From Krasilnikovozyma curviuscula (taxonomy: Eukaryota; Basidiomycota; Tremellomycetes; Cystofilobasidiales; Mrakiaceae): a DNA stretch of 64,000 nt. The notes under the pieces are model-generated. The model saw only the letters and a list, made by a program, of their open reading frames with translations. It searched no databases and was not told where the DNA came from. The stretch is from the NCBI GenBank assembly GCA_014825775.1, contig MVAQ01000008.1, positions 1 through 64,000 on the forward strand, in the 5' to 3' direction. Each line of letters opens with the position of its first letter. The first letter of the stretch is position 1. The position numbers and the translations under genes are program-made. This document shows, in pieces, positions 34,287 to 46,887 of this stretch.

Positions 34287-35327
34287 CCTGTCTCCAAGGT
34301 TGGGGGTTTCTGACGTTACAGGACGCAGGTTAGCACAGAGCACCGGCCAGACACCAATGACATCCTACTCACTCTAATGATATTGTGGATCGAACGAGGT
34401 TTCAAAGGGGGTTCACAGAACAGAGTCAGCCATCATTTCTCAAGTGGTCCAATCCAGCGAGCCCTGTGCCCTCAGACCTCCCTCTGTTTGAACCTAGCGA
34501 TAATGCTGGTGCCATCCAGAATGCTGACCATCCCATTTTAATGTCTGCTTGTATTCATCGAGGGATGACCACCGCCGAGTCGCATATGACGCTCGTCGCT
34601 CCAGCACATTCCGCTCGACTCCTCTTTCTCCAGCTAAACGTCAAATATTCCAAGAGGACTCTCGGATCTGCCCAGAGCTTCAATCTCGTCAACTGATAGT
34701 GCGCAGGTTTTCACTTACAGATTATTAAGGTGATGAAAGGGTCGAGAGTGGATTCGTTGAGTGACACGCCAGTTTGATGCAGCGGCGAGGGCAAAAAGTC
34801 TGGTGGATTTCAGCCACAGCCCGATTTTCTGCTGTCTTCTATAGAAAAGTTGTGCTACACCTTGCTATGATGAGGGAAATGGTGGTGAGGTGACTGAAGC
34901 ACGAGGAAAATCTAGATACCCAACGGGCAAAACGAGCTGTCGCACGGCTGAAAAGGTCAGATCTGAATAGCAAATTTTCTTCCTCTCTTGCCCAAAGGTT
35001 GAAGCTTCTAAAAAAGAGTAAATTGACTGCTGTACCAGATGTGAGGGTTGCTCAAATAGTGAATAAGTCCGTGCGATACAAACGTAAACAGCAGGACAAA
35101 GTCCGAGTAATGAGCCGAGGTGTGATCAGAAAGTAGATAACTCGAATCTCAGACGTTTGAGAACAGACAATTCAAAGAGAAACACATAATCTCGCTCCTA
35201 TTGGTGAATGGGAACCTTAAGATGATAGAAGGTGTGACATCGCAAGGAGAAACTTTCGATCATGTAACGAACGATAACTAAGTCATAAATAGGAAAGTAC
35301 AGCAACCGTGGAGAAATAAGGTACAAT
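34287..35327. other. YPT1 leader/promoter and 3' flank of 5-oxoprolinase
   Basis: On the minus strand a donor GTAAGTG near 34722 and an acceptor CTAACCTGCGTCCTGTAACG ending in TCAG near 34311 suggest a long leader intron for YPT1. The open plus-strand frame in 34385-34696 has no domain features and is probably not coding. Confidence 0.45.
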
Positions 35328-38300
35328 CTAGTTGCTATGCTGCAGGGCAGTTCGTTCGGCGAAAGAACCATTACCGACAGGGAATAAGTCTTCTGCAGTG
35401 CTCAATGATTCGTCCTCACCAACAGGTCCATACCCACCACCGCCCGCTAAGAAATGAAGACTCAGATCAGCCATAAGGTTCTGATCTCGGAACGAAGGAA
35501 TTGACTTACGAGTCATGATGACAATGCGATCGCCTGCCTTCATTGGCACCGTGTTCTTACCTCCCAGACTTACAATCCTCTCATTTCCATCGGCATCAGT
35601 TGAAGCCCAAAGGTTCATACCAAGCTGGCCATCTTCTCCACCAGCCATACCCCATGGTCTATAAACTCGTCTCTCACTCAATATCGAGCAGAGGACTTCT
35701 CGTCGGAATTCGAGCTCTCGAACAACACCATCGCCTCCTCGGTGTCGACCGTTTCCACCAGAGCCTTCACGCAGCTCGAACCGTCTGATCTTGACTGGGT
35801 AGCGACGCTCAAATACTTCAACGTCGGTAATTCGAGTGTTGGTCTGAACAAGAACCTCTGCGTTAGAGTCCAAATTATTTCGCAAGTTGAGTCTCGGAGG
35901 TGGAACGTACCATATTTGTGTGAACACCTGAGGTACCGTGCCAGCTTGGACCAGCACCAGCTCCTCCACTTAAGAAAAAATAGCTCTGTCAACCCTCACG
36001 TGTCAAGACAAAGAAAAATTATTAGAGAAGAAACTCACCAGATGGTTTCGTATACTCCCATACTCGTTGGAGCCTCGCTATTTATCGAAGGCTCTGTATC
36101 CCATCCAAAAGTGAGGTTGTTCATGCATCCTACGTGGGAAGAAGGAAACTGATAAATAATGGCGCTGAATTTAAAGACAATTTATCGCCTACCTTGAGAA
36201 GCACCACAACTCTGGAACGCTTTGAAGACGACGTCCGTTACTCGTTGCGAGGTCAAGACGTTTCCTCCACAAACTGCAGCATTTGGACTTGGCTGTTGAA
36301 TGATAGAGAGAGCATTCAATAAGCGGAGAATGACTTTCGAACCTTCAGTCAACGTACCTTGAGGAAACAGCCTTCTGGGATGATTATCTTGATGGGGTTC
36401 AAACAGCCTACACATTGAAGCGATGAGTAGCTGATATCAAAAGTGAGAAATCTTTAAATCGATATTTGAGCCTACCTTGGTTCAAAGGGATATCAGAGTT
36501 CAAGAGACATCGAAGAGCGTAGATGATGGACGAGTTGACGATGGCGGCTGGTGCGTTCCAGTTTCCGTAGACTTCAGGACCAGTACCACTGAAATCAAAC
36601 GTTGCGTCTCCAGTTGCTGGGTCGATGTCAATTTTCAGGTTGATTGGAGTGCCATCGTCCTGGGGACCAAATACAAGGTCAAAGGTCAGCCTGTGTGATC
36701 ATATGAGAGGCAGTTGACAAAGACAACCAACTTACCATTCGATCTTGAGCAATTAGAGATCGGCCTTCATGTTCTTTACTGAACCCTTTGAGAAGAGTGC
36801 GAACAGCAGATTCAGCTGTGGTTTGAATAGCATACATGTACATCATCACGACATCCAGAGAGTACTTGTTGATGAGGTTCTTGACCAAGTTGACCCCTCG
36901 AAGACAAGCGCTCATCTGAGCCTGGAGATCGGAGATGTTGTCTCTGAGAGTTCTAGTTCCACTACCACCTGGGAAAGAAGCTGGCTCATCAACAAGAAGT
37001 TTCGTGAGACCTGCTTCGTCAAATTTTCCAGCCGCAAGCATTTTGAAGGTGAGTATCGAGGCACCTTCTTCAAAGATCGTCTTTGACATGGGAGGCATTG
37101 ATCCAGGGAGAATTCCGCCGACATCGGCATGGTGTCCTCTGGACGCGACGTAAAAAATGATCTTTCCTTCGAAGAACACAGGGACGACCACGGTCATATC
37201 TGGGAGATGGACTCCCCCTGAGCAGAAAGGGTTATTCATTAAGAGATAACTAAATAGATGTTGCGACAAGAACTCACCAGCGATAGGATGATTTGAGACC
37301 AAAACATCTCCCTCAACCAGTTTGCCCAACCAGTGCTTGTGTTGCCACTGGACTGCCATTCCCATACTTCCCAACATGGCAGGAACGTGAGGAGCATTAG
37401 CTACCAGGTTTCCTTCCGCGCTGAACAGAGCACAAGAGAAATCGAGACGTTCTTTGATGTTGACGGAAATTGCAGTCTTCTGCAGCACACGTCTAGAAGG
37501 AAAGAAGAATAGACTAAACAAAAACTCTCTATAATCTGAAGAGAATGTAGTACATACCCCATCTCGTCAGCGATCGCCATGAACCTCTGTCCAAAGAGTG
37601 AAAGCTGTCAAGCCAAAGAAGCAAGTCAGCTCGAGGCAAGAGTGACGAACAGACGACTAATACTCACGGTAACAGGATCAACTTTAAGCTCAGACTCTAC
37701 CTTTTCTTCATCCTTTGGCATCGTAATAACAACATGCTCCTCTAGGATCGCAGCTGTAGCGCCAGGAGAAACAATGATAGTTTGAGTGTTGTCCATGACA
37801 ATAGCTGGACCAGTGATGCAGGAACCGACCGCCAGCTCGCTGTCTATTCGGAAAATTGGAGTTTCAGCCCATCCAATCGACTCAAAGCAGGCTTTGGTGA
37901 TGGCGGTAGGCTTTGCTTTGAGACTGAGCGCCTGAGCTGCGGCAAGCTGATTGGAGATCGATTTCTGCTGGGCTGATGCTGCAGGGTCATCACTTGAGGC
38001 AACGACTCGGACACGAAGATCATCTACCTGGACTTCTCTATCCGTAAGTGAGAACCCATAGTCTTGATGATGCTTTATCTTGAAAGCTTGAGCGAAGTCG
38101 CCGTCGAGGGGTTGAGGAATCATCAAGCTAGCGTCGGCTCCTTGATATCTCATGTTGCAGAACCGAGTTGAGGAGAGAGACTTGAATGAGTATCCCTTTT
38201 CTAGCATTTCCTTGATTGCAGCTGTTTCAAGATCGGATAGGGCAGTGCTGGTTGATAGAGATGTTTCAGAGTTGAAGATGGTTGAGTAGGACGTTTGAGC

Positions 38301-40714
38301 TTCGTGAACGACATCAGCCTTTGCAATCCCGAAAGCAGAGAGAATAGCAGATGCCTTATGAATCACAACTCGGGTGATTCCGAGTGACTTGGCGACGTCA
38401 CACGCAGATTGACCACCAGCACCCCCGAACGATGCAAGATGATGTCCGGAGGCCTCGTGCCCTTTCCCTTCACTGAGAGCACGGATAGGATTACACTGCG
38501 AATAAAGACCGTTGAATTCACTACTGAAAGACCATCAGTATCAGCACATTGGAGAGACTTACCATGGCTTCTGTCGCGATTTGCAAAAAACCAAACGCCA
38601 AATCTTCAGACGACTTCAGCACACCAGTATCCTTGTAGACCACCTGAGCAAGTTCTTGGAACTTAGTTTGGACAATTTTAAGATCCAGAGGTTGATCTTC
38701 ATTTGGACCAAAGATGTGTGGGAAGTATTGGGGCTGTTCCCGACAATTCGGAAGTCAGATCACAAACCGGGAAGAAATCTCATTCATGGTACTCACCAAC
38801 AGTCTACCAAGAAGGAGGTTGGCATCTGTGACGGTCAGAGGACCACCTTTTCGATAACAAGCTGGTCCAGGAGAGGCACCGGCAGATTCTGGCCCGACTT
38901 TGAAGAGACCGTTTGTCCAGGAAAGAATAGACTGACGAACAGGAACCAGATCAGCATACATTTCCGCATAACAATTAAAGACAGTACACTTACACCACCA
39001 CCAGCAGCAACTGTGTTGATATCCAGCTGAGGACTTTGGATGGAGACGCCAGCAGTGGTACTCTCCATGACGTGCTCGAAATGTCCATCGAACCTCGATA
39101 CATCGGTGCTGATGTTTAGAAGAAAAAATTAAGAACGGGGAGCAGCTAGTGAGTATTTCGCGCATTCCAACTCACGAAGTTCCTCCCATATCAAATCCCA
39201 GAATAGCCACCTGTGTCAAGAAAAAGAAGATAGATCTTTAGTACATTGTGATGATAGAGCAAGTGTCAAGGACTTCACCTTTTCATCAGTGTCATAACAA
39301 GTTCGCGCGATTCCGACAACACCTCCCGCTGGACCTGAGTATGAACGGTTTGTTAGCTCGAGTGACAAAATGTGCGAGTAGCGACAAAGATATACCACTA
39401 AGAATAGCTCGCAAACCAGAGAATGACTCTGCATCGACGAGACCACCGTCAGATTGCATGAATTGGATCATACCAGGACGCAGGTTGGAGAAACTTTTTT
39501 GGAATCTGTTGGAGACAATGGAGTATGATGAGTTTCTAAAGCAGAGATGAGGCTCGTCTGATCAACTTACCCAGCAAGGTATCGCTTCAACTCCGGAGTG
39601 AGATACGCATCTGCTGTAGCAGATCCAGCTCTAGGAACAATTCTGACCATCGGTGAGAGCTTTGACGACAGAGAGATGTGAGTAAAGCCAATTTCCTCAG
39701 CAAGTTGACCGACCGCGATTTCGTGATCTTGGAAAGTGTAGGAGTGAAGGAACGAGATTGCAAGTGATCGGTATCCTTTGTGGTAGAGCACTTCAAGGTC
39801 GTTTCTAACTTTGACGAGATCTGATTGAAGTGTAACCCCGTAAGCACAGAACAATCGGTGTCATTACTGCGTTTCGCGGTACTAACCTGGCTTTATTTCG
39901 ATTTGAAATTTCTCGTTGGAAAGACCATCGAACACTTCTAGGCCTTCTTTCTGGTACACATCAGCGAGAAGGATACGTTCTTCTACCTCAAGGACCTCCT
40001 CGTAGAGCATCCCCGGTCTCTTCACCGATAGATCAAACAGGTTTGGTCTGATGCGAAGCAACATAAGAGCCGGTCAGTTCAAATTATCCATACAAACCAG
40101 TTGATGATTCTTGCTGAGCTCACCTGCTTTGATTGCCGATGTGCAAGATGTCTTTGAAACCTTTGGTCACGACGAACGCGGTTCTCTCGCCTTTACGCTC
40201 GAGAAGGGCATTCGTAGCAACCTTCGGAGCAGGCGATCGAGTAGGGTTGAGTTAGCTGAGAGAAAAGGGTGGATTTAATAAAGATCGGTGACCTACTGTA
40301 GTTCCCATTCTGATGGACTTGACCATCGACACATCTAGTAGCTGCCCACGAGGAATAGGTCCCACGACGTGCTCCAGAACTCTACGGATACCTTCAGTTG
40401 GAGCATCAGGATATGCAGCGTCTACAGACAAGACCTTGAGGATCAAGTTTGGACGACCAGGAATAGAAGCGCACACATCGGTGAAGCTGCAAGAATGGTG
40501 AGTCAGTAATGTTACCTTTATTGAGTGAGAAAGATGGGACGAATGACTCACGTTCCTCCTCGATCTGTTTAAGAATAGGGAAGTGGAAGTGGTCAGTTTC
40601 AAGTAAAATGCAAGTCCAGGAAAGCAGACAGGACACGATAAATGAACAAGAAAGCCAAAAGTTTTATCACTAACCTATGGCAATGGAAATTTCAGGTATA
40701 ATTTCGATGGCCAT
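35328..40714 (-). CDS. OXP1: 5-oxoprolinase (ATP-hydrolysing), single-chain
   Basis: Converts 5-oxo-L-proline to glutamate with ATP, closing the glutathione cycle. About 1,300 residues in many exons. The order is hydantoinase A N-terminal domain (AIDRGGTFTDV, SIRMGTT, then the [12 protein letters not shown] segment), hydantoinase A domain with the nucleotide-site [12 protein letters not shown] near 39190, and hydantoinase B domain ([50 protein letters not shown]). The gene starts with a 40-nt exon followed by a 13-nt exon (40552-40564) encoding part of DRGGT. Stop is TAG at 35328-35330. The family also includes hydantoin-hydrolysing enzymes, but the full-length fused form in fungi is usually 5-oxoprolinase. 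It heads a run of catabolic genes. Confidence 0.88.
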
Positions 40715-41126
40715 TTCGTATGTAGGTTGATGATTGCAGTTGATAGCACATTTGAGGACTTTCACCAGCAGACTAGGTCAAGTCACGGTTATTTCTTCGG
40801 TTCTCCAGAAATCTCGCTGAAGTGGAGTGAGAAAAGAAAAGAAAACTCAACAATTTGATTGCCGTGATTTCTTTTGGCAAACGGAAGCTAAATTGACGAA
40901 AGGAAGTGAGGCGGAGCAACAGGTAGCCTAAGCTGTAGGTAGCTCGGATAGAAGCAAGGCTGTTTTCAGGACTTGAGAAGCGTGGGCACTGGCTGAAAAA
41001 GCTGGCCGAGAAAACAAAGTGTACAATGAGCAGTGACCGATAATTTTCAAATGTATTTCTTGCTTCTGTCTGGATTTTTATTGGTTGAAAGAAAGATGAA
41101 TAGAAAAAATATATGCTAAAAGGAAA
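40715..41126. other. Oxoprolinase promoter and monooxygenase 3' flank
   Basis: A 412-bp gap with no coding signal. It contains the promoter of the 5-oxoprolinase gene. I see no obvious TATA box or repeated motif. Confidence 0.5.
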
Positions 41127-43517
41127 CTATGCTGCATTGATCAAGAAATCCTTGATCTTGTCATCTGAGTAATCTGGTTGTTGCGTCTTTCCGTCAATCA
41201 AGCCCATATAGTAACTCCTGTCGAAGCCGTTAAGATCGTTGGCATGGAAACCATTTCCCATGTAAGCGAATCTGTTCTTGGATACATGTGTGAGGTTGTA
41301 GTCTTCCCAACGAGGCTTGTCGAGAAGCGCGAAGAAGTGCTGATGACGCGAAAAAAGATGAGTTCGTCATCGACGGTAACGATCTAGAAGAACACTCACA
41401 AGTCGAGAGCCAGGGTACATCATCACATCACCATCTGCGCAACCTTGTTTGAACCAAGAGCGACACTTTCCAGCCCAAGCGGTTCGTGCAATGAAGGTTT
41501 TCCTGTGCTCCATCCAATCATCGGTAGCTTCCTGCTTGACATCGAAAGAGGTGACTCTCTCATACACCATCTTGCTGAGCATCTGACAGAGATGCTTAGC
41601 GTAATGCTCAGTCAGAGGAAGGACAGAAGCGTGACCGTAAGGTGCGTATGGTCCCATGAAAGCTGTGGTCGAAGAGAAAGCAGAACTAATCAGTCAGGTG
41701 AACCCTATCGGAAGAAAAAGAGCGAGATTTACTGAAGTAGTTAGGGAAATGAGGGGTAGTGATCGACAGGTAGTTGACAGCGCCCTCCTTCCACTCCTTA
41801 GAGAGATCTCGGCCTTCTCGACCAATGAGAGGGTATCGAGGCTTCCATGTAACATCGAATCCAGTAGCACAGATGATGGCATCAAGCTCGTGGTACTCTC
41901 CGTTGGCGAAGAGTCCATTCTCGTCGATGTAGTCGATGCCAGATGGGACGACCGTCACTTTTTCGTTACAGAGCGACTCGAGATAGCCTTGTCCAGGAGT
42001 AGGACGACGACATCCAACGTCGAAGTCAGTTCTATACAAAAGGATAAGAGGAAACAAGAGATTAGTCGACTTAAGAGCTATTGTAAACAAACTTCATCGT
42101 GACTTACGGAACAATGATATCGGCGATCTCTGGCTTAGATGCCAATTTCCTGCGCATCTCTGATTCAGCGAACTAAATAATATTGGAGAAGAAGAGCATA
42201 AGAACGGGTTTTCACTCTTGGAAGAGCATTTGAGTGCAGTCACATACAGCTCTTGTCTCCTTCTGCTCTTCAGTGCCATTGATGACCATCTTGAATCGAC
42301 TGTTGAGCTCAGATTCGATGTTCTTTCGGTAGATGAGGTACTTCTCAGGGTCTTCTCTAAAGATTCGACGTTGCTCCTCGGAATATTCGAAGTTGGCACC
42401 ATTTACACCAGCAAATCGTTGAGCAAATCCAGCAGTGATCCAAGTTGGCGTTCTGACAAAGGTGAGAATAGACTTGACGTCTAATTAAGAAATATTCAAG
42501 GTGAGATCCCGTTCAAATTTGGATAGAATGAATAGCAAGGGAGACGAACCGGGCAAGATAGTTGGGACAATTTGAATACCAGAAGACCCACTTCCTATCA
42601 CAGCCACTCTCTTTCCCTTGAGGTCGATGGTCTCATCCCATGCAGCGGAATGACACATTCCACCCTTGAATGTCTCTCGACCTTTGATATCTGGCCAGGT
42701 CCATTTGCTGATGAAATAACAATACAAAAATGGAAGAGAATTGGGCCCCGCTTTAGTACAACAAGCTGAATACAAGCATCCAAGAGAGAGAAGTTTGGAA
42801 GTTGGAAAAGTCATACTTACTTCAACACGCCCGTAGCGTTCACAAGGACATCTCCGGAGTCCTCAACGATGTCGTTTGGATCGCCGTTTCTCTGTAGCTT
42901 GACGAACCATTTCTGTTGCTCTTCGTTCCATTGAGCGTGAATAAGCTGGTGGCTGAGCTTGACATTTCTGGCCAGCCTGTATTTCTCAGCCGTGGCTTGG
43001 AAATACTTTAAGATCTCTGGAGCGCCGGAGTAGTACTTGGTCCATTCAGCTAACGTGCAAGCCGATAAACGCTGATGTTAGTAGTGCTTTTCGCAACTCT
43101 CACGATATCATAGAGTAGGCAGTGAGTCTCACCAGGGTTCCAAGTGAACTGATAGTTGACACTGGGAATATCACAAGCACAACCAGGATACCTGTATTAA
43201 TTTTTTTGTGTTTTTCAAAAAGATTGAGAAAGAAGGGGTCAGCCGCGTACCTCAGGTAAGTAGAAGGGTAGGAATGCGCAAACTGACTTGTTCTCGAACC
43301 AAGTTCCACCGATTTGAGAGTTCTTCTCGTAGATGACATGGTCCACGAGCTGGTTATCTCCAGGGAAGGTCACGTCGATCTGGTGTTGAAGATTCAGACC
43401 TGAAGCTCCAGCACCGATGGTGATGACCTTGACCTTTCGGCCAGTTCCCATGGGTTCCTCGACAACAGCGTAGGCTGGCTTCTGGGAGGAGCCATTGGTG
43501 GGGATAGCGATAGGCAT
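41127..43517 (-). CDS. Type I Baeyer-Villiger monooxygenase
   Basis: FAD- and NADPH-dependent flavoprotein that inserts oxygen next to a ketone. The first Rossmann motif is TIGAGASGLNLQHQI in the exon ending near 43240, followed by NSQIGGTWFEN and CACDIPSVNYQF. The family fingerprint FKGGMCHSAAWDE (FxGxxxHxxxW) is intact near 42650. The NADPH site is VAVIGSGSSGIQIVPTI, and ATGFDV occurs near 41860. The C-terminal half has WAGKCRSWFKQG and the end IKDFLINAA with TAG at 41127-41129. The length is normal for fungal cyclohexanone-monooxygenase-like enzymes, and it has no signal peptide. Substrate cannot be inferred. It diverges from the second DAL5-type transporter over a 509-bp promoter, suggesting co-expression. 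Confidence 0.9.
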
Positions 43518-44026
43518 GCCGATATCAAAGGTTCAGATGAGGTGAGGTGGGTGATAAAAGACAATATAGAAGGGGGAGCTCTGGTGTAGTATCTATTTCG
43601 TCTGTCTGATTGATATTGCTGTAGTCAGAAGCTATCTATTTCCCCAAGATATTTATGATTTTTGAAGCTTCTGGAGGCCGGCTGATTGTTCGGCGACCAT
43701 AGAGGTCGTCTCGCCACGAAACTCTGGGCGAGCCGCGCGCAAAACGGTCCCGCAAAAACTCTCGACTACCACACGGCGAACAGGAAAAAATACTTAGAAC
43801 ACGGCGTTGGGACAGGCTATGATCTCGGTCACTTTCGACAGAGATAAGAGCCCAAGAGATCTCCCGAGCATATAAGAAGAGCTGACGCCAATCGATCTGT
43901 GCCATCCGCCGTCTCAGCAGCTCCTCACCACACCTTCTCTCGCCCTATCTATCGCCCTCTCCCCCCTGCCCCCTTCCCTTGCCTTATCACATTCTTACAC
44001 GCCCCACTCGTAACTTTTGTACAACC
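43518..44026. promoter_or_regulatory. Shared promoter of the monooxygenase and transporter 2
   Basis: Head-to-head genes are separated by 509 bp. The plus-strand side close to the transporter start is very pyrimidine-rich (43940-44000), as is common upstream of highly expressed fungal genes. Zinc-cluster type CGG or CCG triplets occur (for example near 43677 and 43737), but I cannot assign a site. Confidence 0.5.
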
Positions 44027-46328
44027 ATGTCCATCGCCTCCACCGAGGAAAAATCAAAGGTGGACAGCAGCAACACTGCTGTCCTCGAGCTCGGTAACCA
44101 TGACCATTCTGAAAAGCACACCAAGATTGTTGACTTGGGTGCTCAGGTTGAAAAGGTCGAGTACACTGAGGAAGAGAGTACGGCTGTATTGAGGAAAATC
44201 GATCGTCGCTTGATTCCAATGCTTGTTTTCGTAAGCGCCGTGTATTCAGTCACACGATCGTCTTAATGTGGTTCTGATGGATTCCTCCTCCTTGTTACAG
44301 ATCTATGCAATTCAATACGCTGACAAGACCACACTCAACTATGCCTCTCTTATGGGTATCCAAACCGATGCCCATCTGAACAGTGCGACTCAGCAATACT
44401 CTTGGGTATCGTAAGTATCGTGGGCCCCCCTTTTCTTTAACATCGAGTTCTCTTGAGTCACTGACCGGGTTTTACAACCTTCTACTTTGTGTGAATAATA
44501 ATAATTAAAGGTCTATCTTCTATGCTGGTTTCCTATTGGCTGAATTCCCGTTCACTTACCTCCTGAAGAAAGTGAGTAATCGTCGTTCGTTGGTCGCGGA
44601 AGTAGATAAGATACGCTTCTAAACTCGTCGGGTTTCGAAACAGCTCCCCATCGGAAAATTCACATCTGTCTGCATCATCTGTTGGGGTATCATTCTGACT
44701 ATGCACGCTACTGCGAGCTCTTACGCCGGTCTCCTTGTCTGTCGTTTCCTTCTTGGATTGTGAGTTTCGCGCTAGCTTGCTGTTTCTATTTATATGCTTT
44801 CCATTCCAGAGTCTCTGATGTACTTCTCTTCTAGCTTTGAGGCTGTAATCACTCCCGCTTTCTTGTTGTTCACTTCAAGGTGGTACCGAAAGAATGAGCA
44901 GGCTGGGCGAATGGGTTTCTGGCTTGCTGCGAATGGGTGAGTGGCACCTGCCGTTGATCAAATCCAACCCCTAACTTTGACTCACACACAAATTCTTTTT
45001 CTTCTATCTTATCTCCGTCTCTCTTCCTATCTGTCTTTGCAACCGTATGCCGTCCCCAGTATGGCCACTATGATCTGCTCACCGATTGCGTTCGGCCTTT
45101 CCGGCGTGGCGCACTCCGCCCTCTCGTCGTGGAAGATTCTGTACCTGCTCTTTGGCCTCATCACGGTCATCACCGGCTGCTTTTATCTGTACTACATGCC
45201 CGATTCCCAGGTCCAGGTCCGATGGCTCACAGAGAGAGAGAAGGCCATCGCCAGTAAGTCGTTTCTATGGATCCGATGCTCTGGTGGGCCTTCCTGCTTA
45301 CCTGGTTCCCTTCCCCCTTAGTCGACCGTCTCTCGGTGAACAACCAGGGCGTTGGTAACTACATCTGGTCCTGGTATCAGTTCTTCGAGGCGTTCAAGGA
45401 CCCGAGAACGTACCTCATCTTCCTCTTCAGTGCCTGCATGAACATTCCCAACGGTGGTGTCGGTCAGTGGAGGCGGTCATTGAACTGGATATGAGTTTGT
45501 CAGAGATGCTAATCATATCGTCTCACATGCTGTTTTCCTTCCGTCGCATTCAGGCACTTTCGGTTCCATCATCATCAAATCGTTTGGGTTTGACAGTCGT
45601 CACGCTCTCCTTCTCAACATGCCCAACGGTATCGTAGATCTCGTCACCAAGATTGGGTTGATGCACCTCTCCGACAGGTTCCAGGACCGTACCTCGTTTG
45701 CCCTTCTCGCTATCGGTCTTCCATTTGCAGGAGGTCTCATTATGCTCTTCGGTGATCAAGCCAACAAAGGATTGTTACTGTTCGGATGTAAATATAGCTC
45801 TGCATCCTCTACGTCCTCACCACTAGTCCTTATGGTTCTGACAATATTAAATCTCCTTCCTTTGCGCTCAGACTACCTCATCGGCTGCGCTGGCTGTGGA
45901 TGGGGTCTCGTCATGGCCCTCATCTCTAACAACTCCCTCGGATACACTAAGAAGGCTACCGTCTCAGGTGTCCAGATTATTGCCTACGGTATCGGTAATT
46001 GGATTGGTGAGTTTAAGCTTCCACAGGAGTGCTTGGGTCGCTGCATTCGTTATTCAATACTGACATGGCGCCCTTTTTTTCCATCACAGGTCCACAAACT
46101 TTCAGAGCCTCAGACAAGCCAGTCTACAGAACTGGAAAGTCAATGGTTGCCATCTTCTACGGCGTTTCTCTCGGTATCCTTATCCTCCTCCGTCTCGTCA
46201 ACGTCTTGGAAAACAAGCGTCGTGACAAACAAGCTCGGGACGATCCTGCCGGTCACATTCAGCCAGAGGATGCAGCTGCCAGAGATTTGACCGATTTCGA
46301 ACAACCTGGTTTCAGATACACCCTGTAA
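44027..46328 (+). CDS. DAL5/allantoate-type MFS transporter 2
   Basis: Second anion:cation symporter of the same subfamily. Visible segments in order: MSIASTEEKSKVDSSNTAV (cytosolic start), VLRKIDRRLIPMLVF, YADKTTLNYASLMGIQTDAH, YSWVSSIFYAGFLLAEFPFT, CIICWGIILTMHATASSYAG, FLLGLFEAVITPAFLLFTSR, WKILYLLFGLITVITGCFYL, YLIFLFSACMNIPNGGVGTF, GLVMALISNNSLGYTKKATV. It ends DFEQPGFRYTL. About nine introns are evident. Substrate in this subfamily ranges from allantoate to vitamins and sulfonates. Its divergence from a Baeyer-Villiger monooxygenase and its closeness to 5-oxoprolinase suggest uptake of a nitrogen-containing organic acid, which is inference. Confidence 0.88.
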
Positions 46329-46887
46329 TGTAACCATCATCACACCGCACTTCTGGTTCAACTCAGCATACGTGATGTGAGAACATTGTTTAGTGGTATC
46401 AAGTAAGAAGGAAGCTTGAAGAAGAGTAGTTGAAGTAGACATAGAATGGGGAATTGGTTGTTCCCAATTAAAAATAAAAATTTAGACAGGGATTTGAGGG
46501 TGCTTTGAGCTGCTGGGGTTTGAACTGAACAGACTTGTGCTTTCATCCAATTTTTTGTATACAGTCTCCTTATTGACAAAGTTGAATTCATTCAGAAAAG
46601 TGACGTACGCAAGTAACATTCCATAACATTCTTGACTTTCAAGGAATTGGCTCTTGGAATTCAACATAGCTAGTGACAATGGAGTCCTGCTTTTGGTCTT
46701 ATTTCAGAGGCTAGAGCCCACTTATTACTATAATTATTATTACTAGCATCATTTGGTGTAAGTATCTTCTTACTCGATGGATAGCTACTCCGTCTACAGG
46801 TAGAAAAACGTTTCCCGCGGACAAACAATCGACAACAACATTTCATAACAATACATGCTCTCCTTCGATAAAATACACATCTAAAAC
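46329..46887. other. 3' flank of transporter 2
   Basis: Lies between the transporter stop and the end of the truncated dehydrogenase. I looked here for the missing NAD-binding half of the dehydrogenase on the minus strand and found no GxGxxG or catalytic-domain remnant. Confidence 0.45.
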
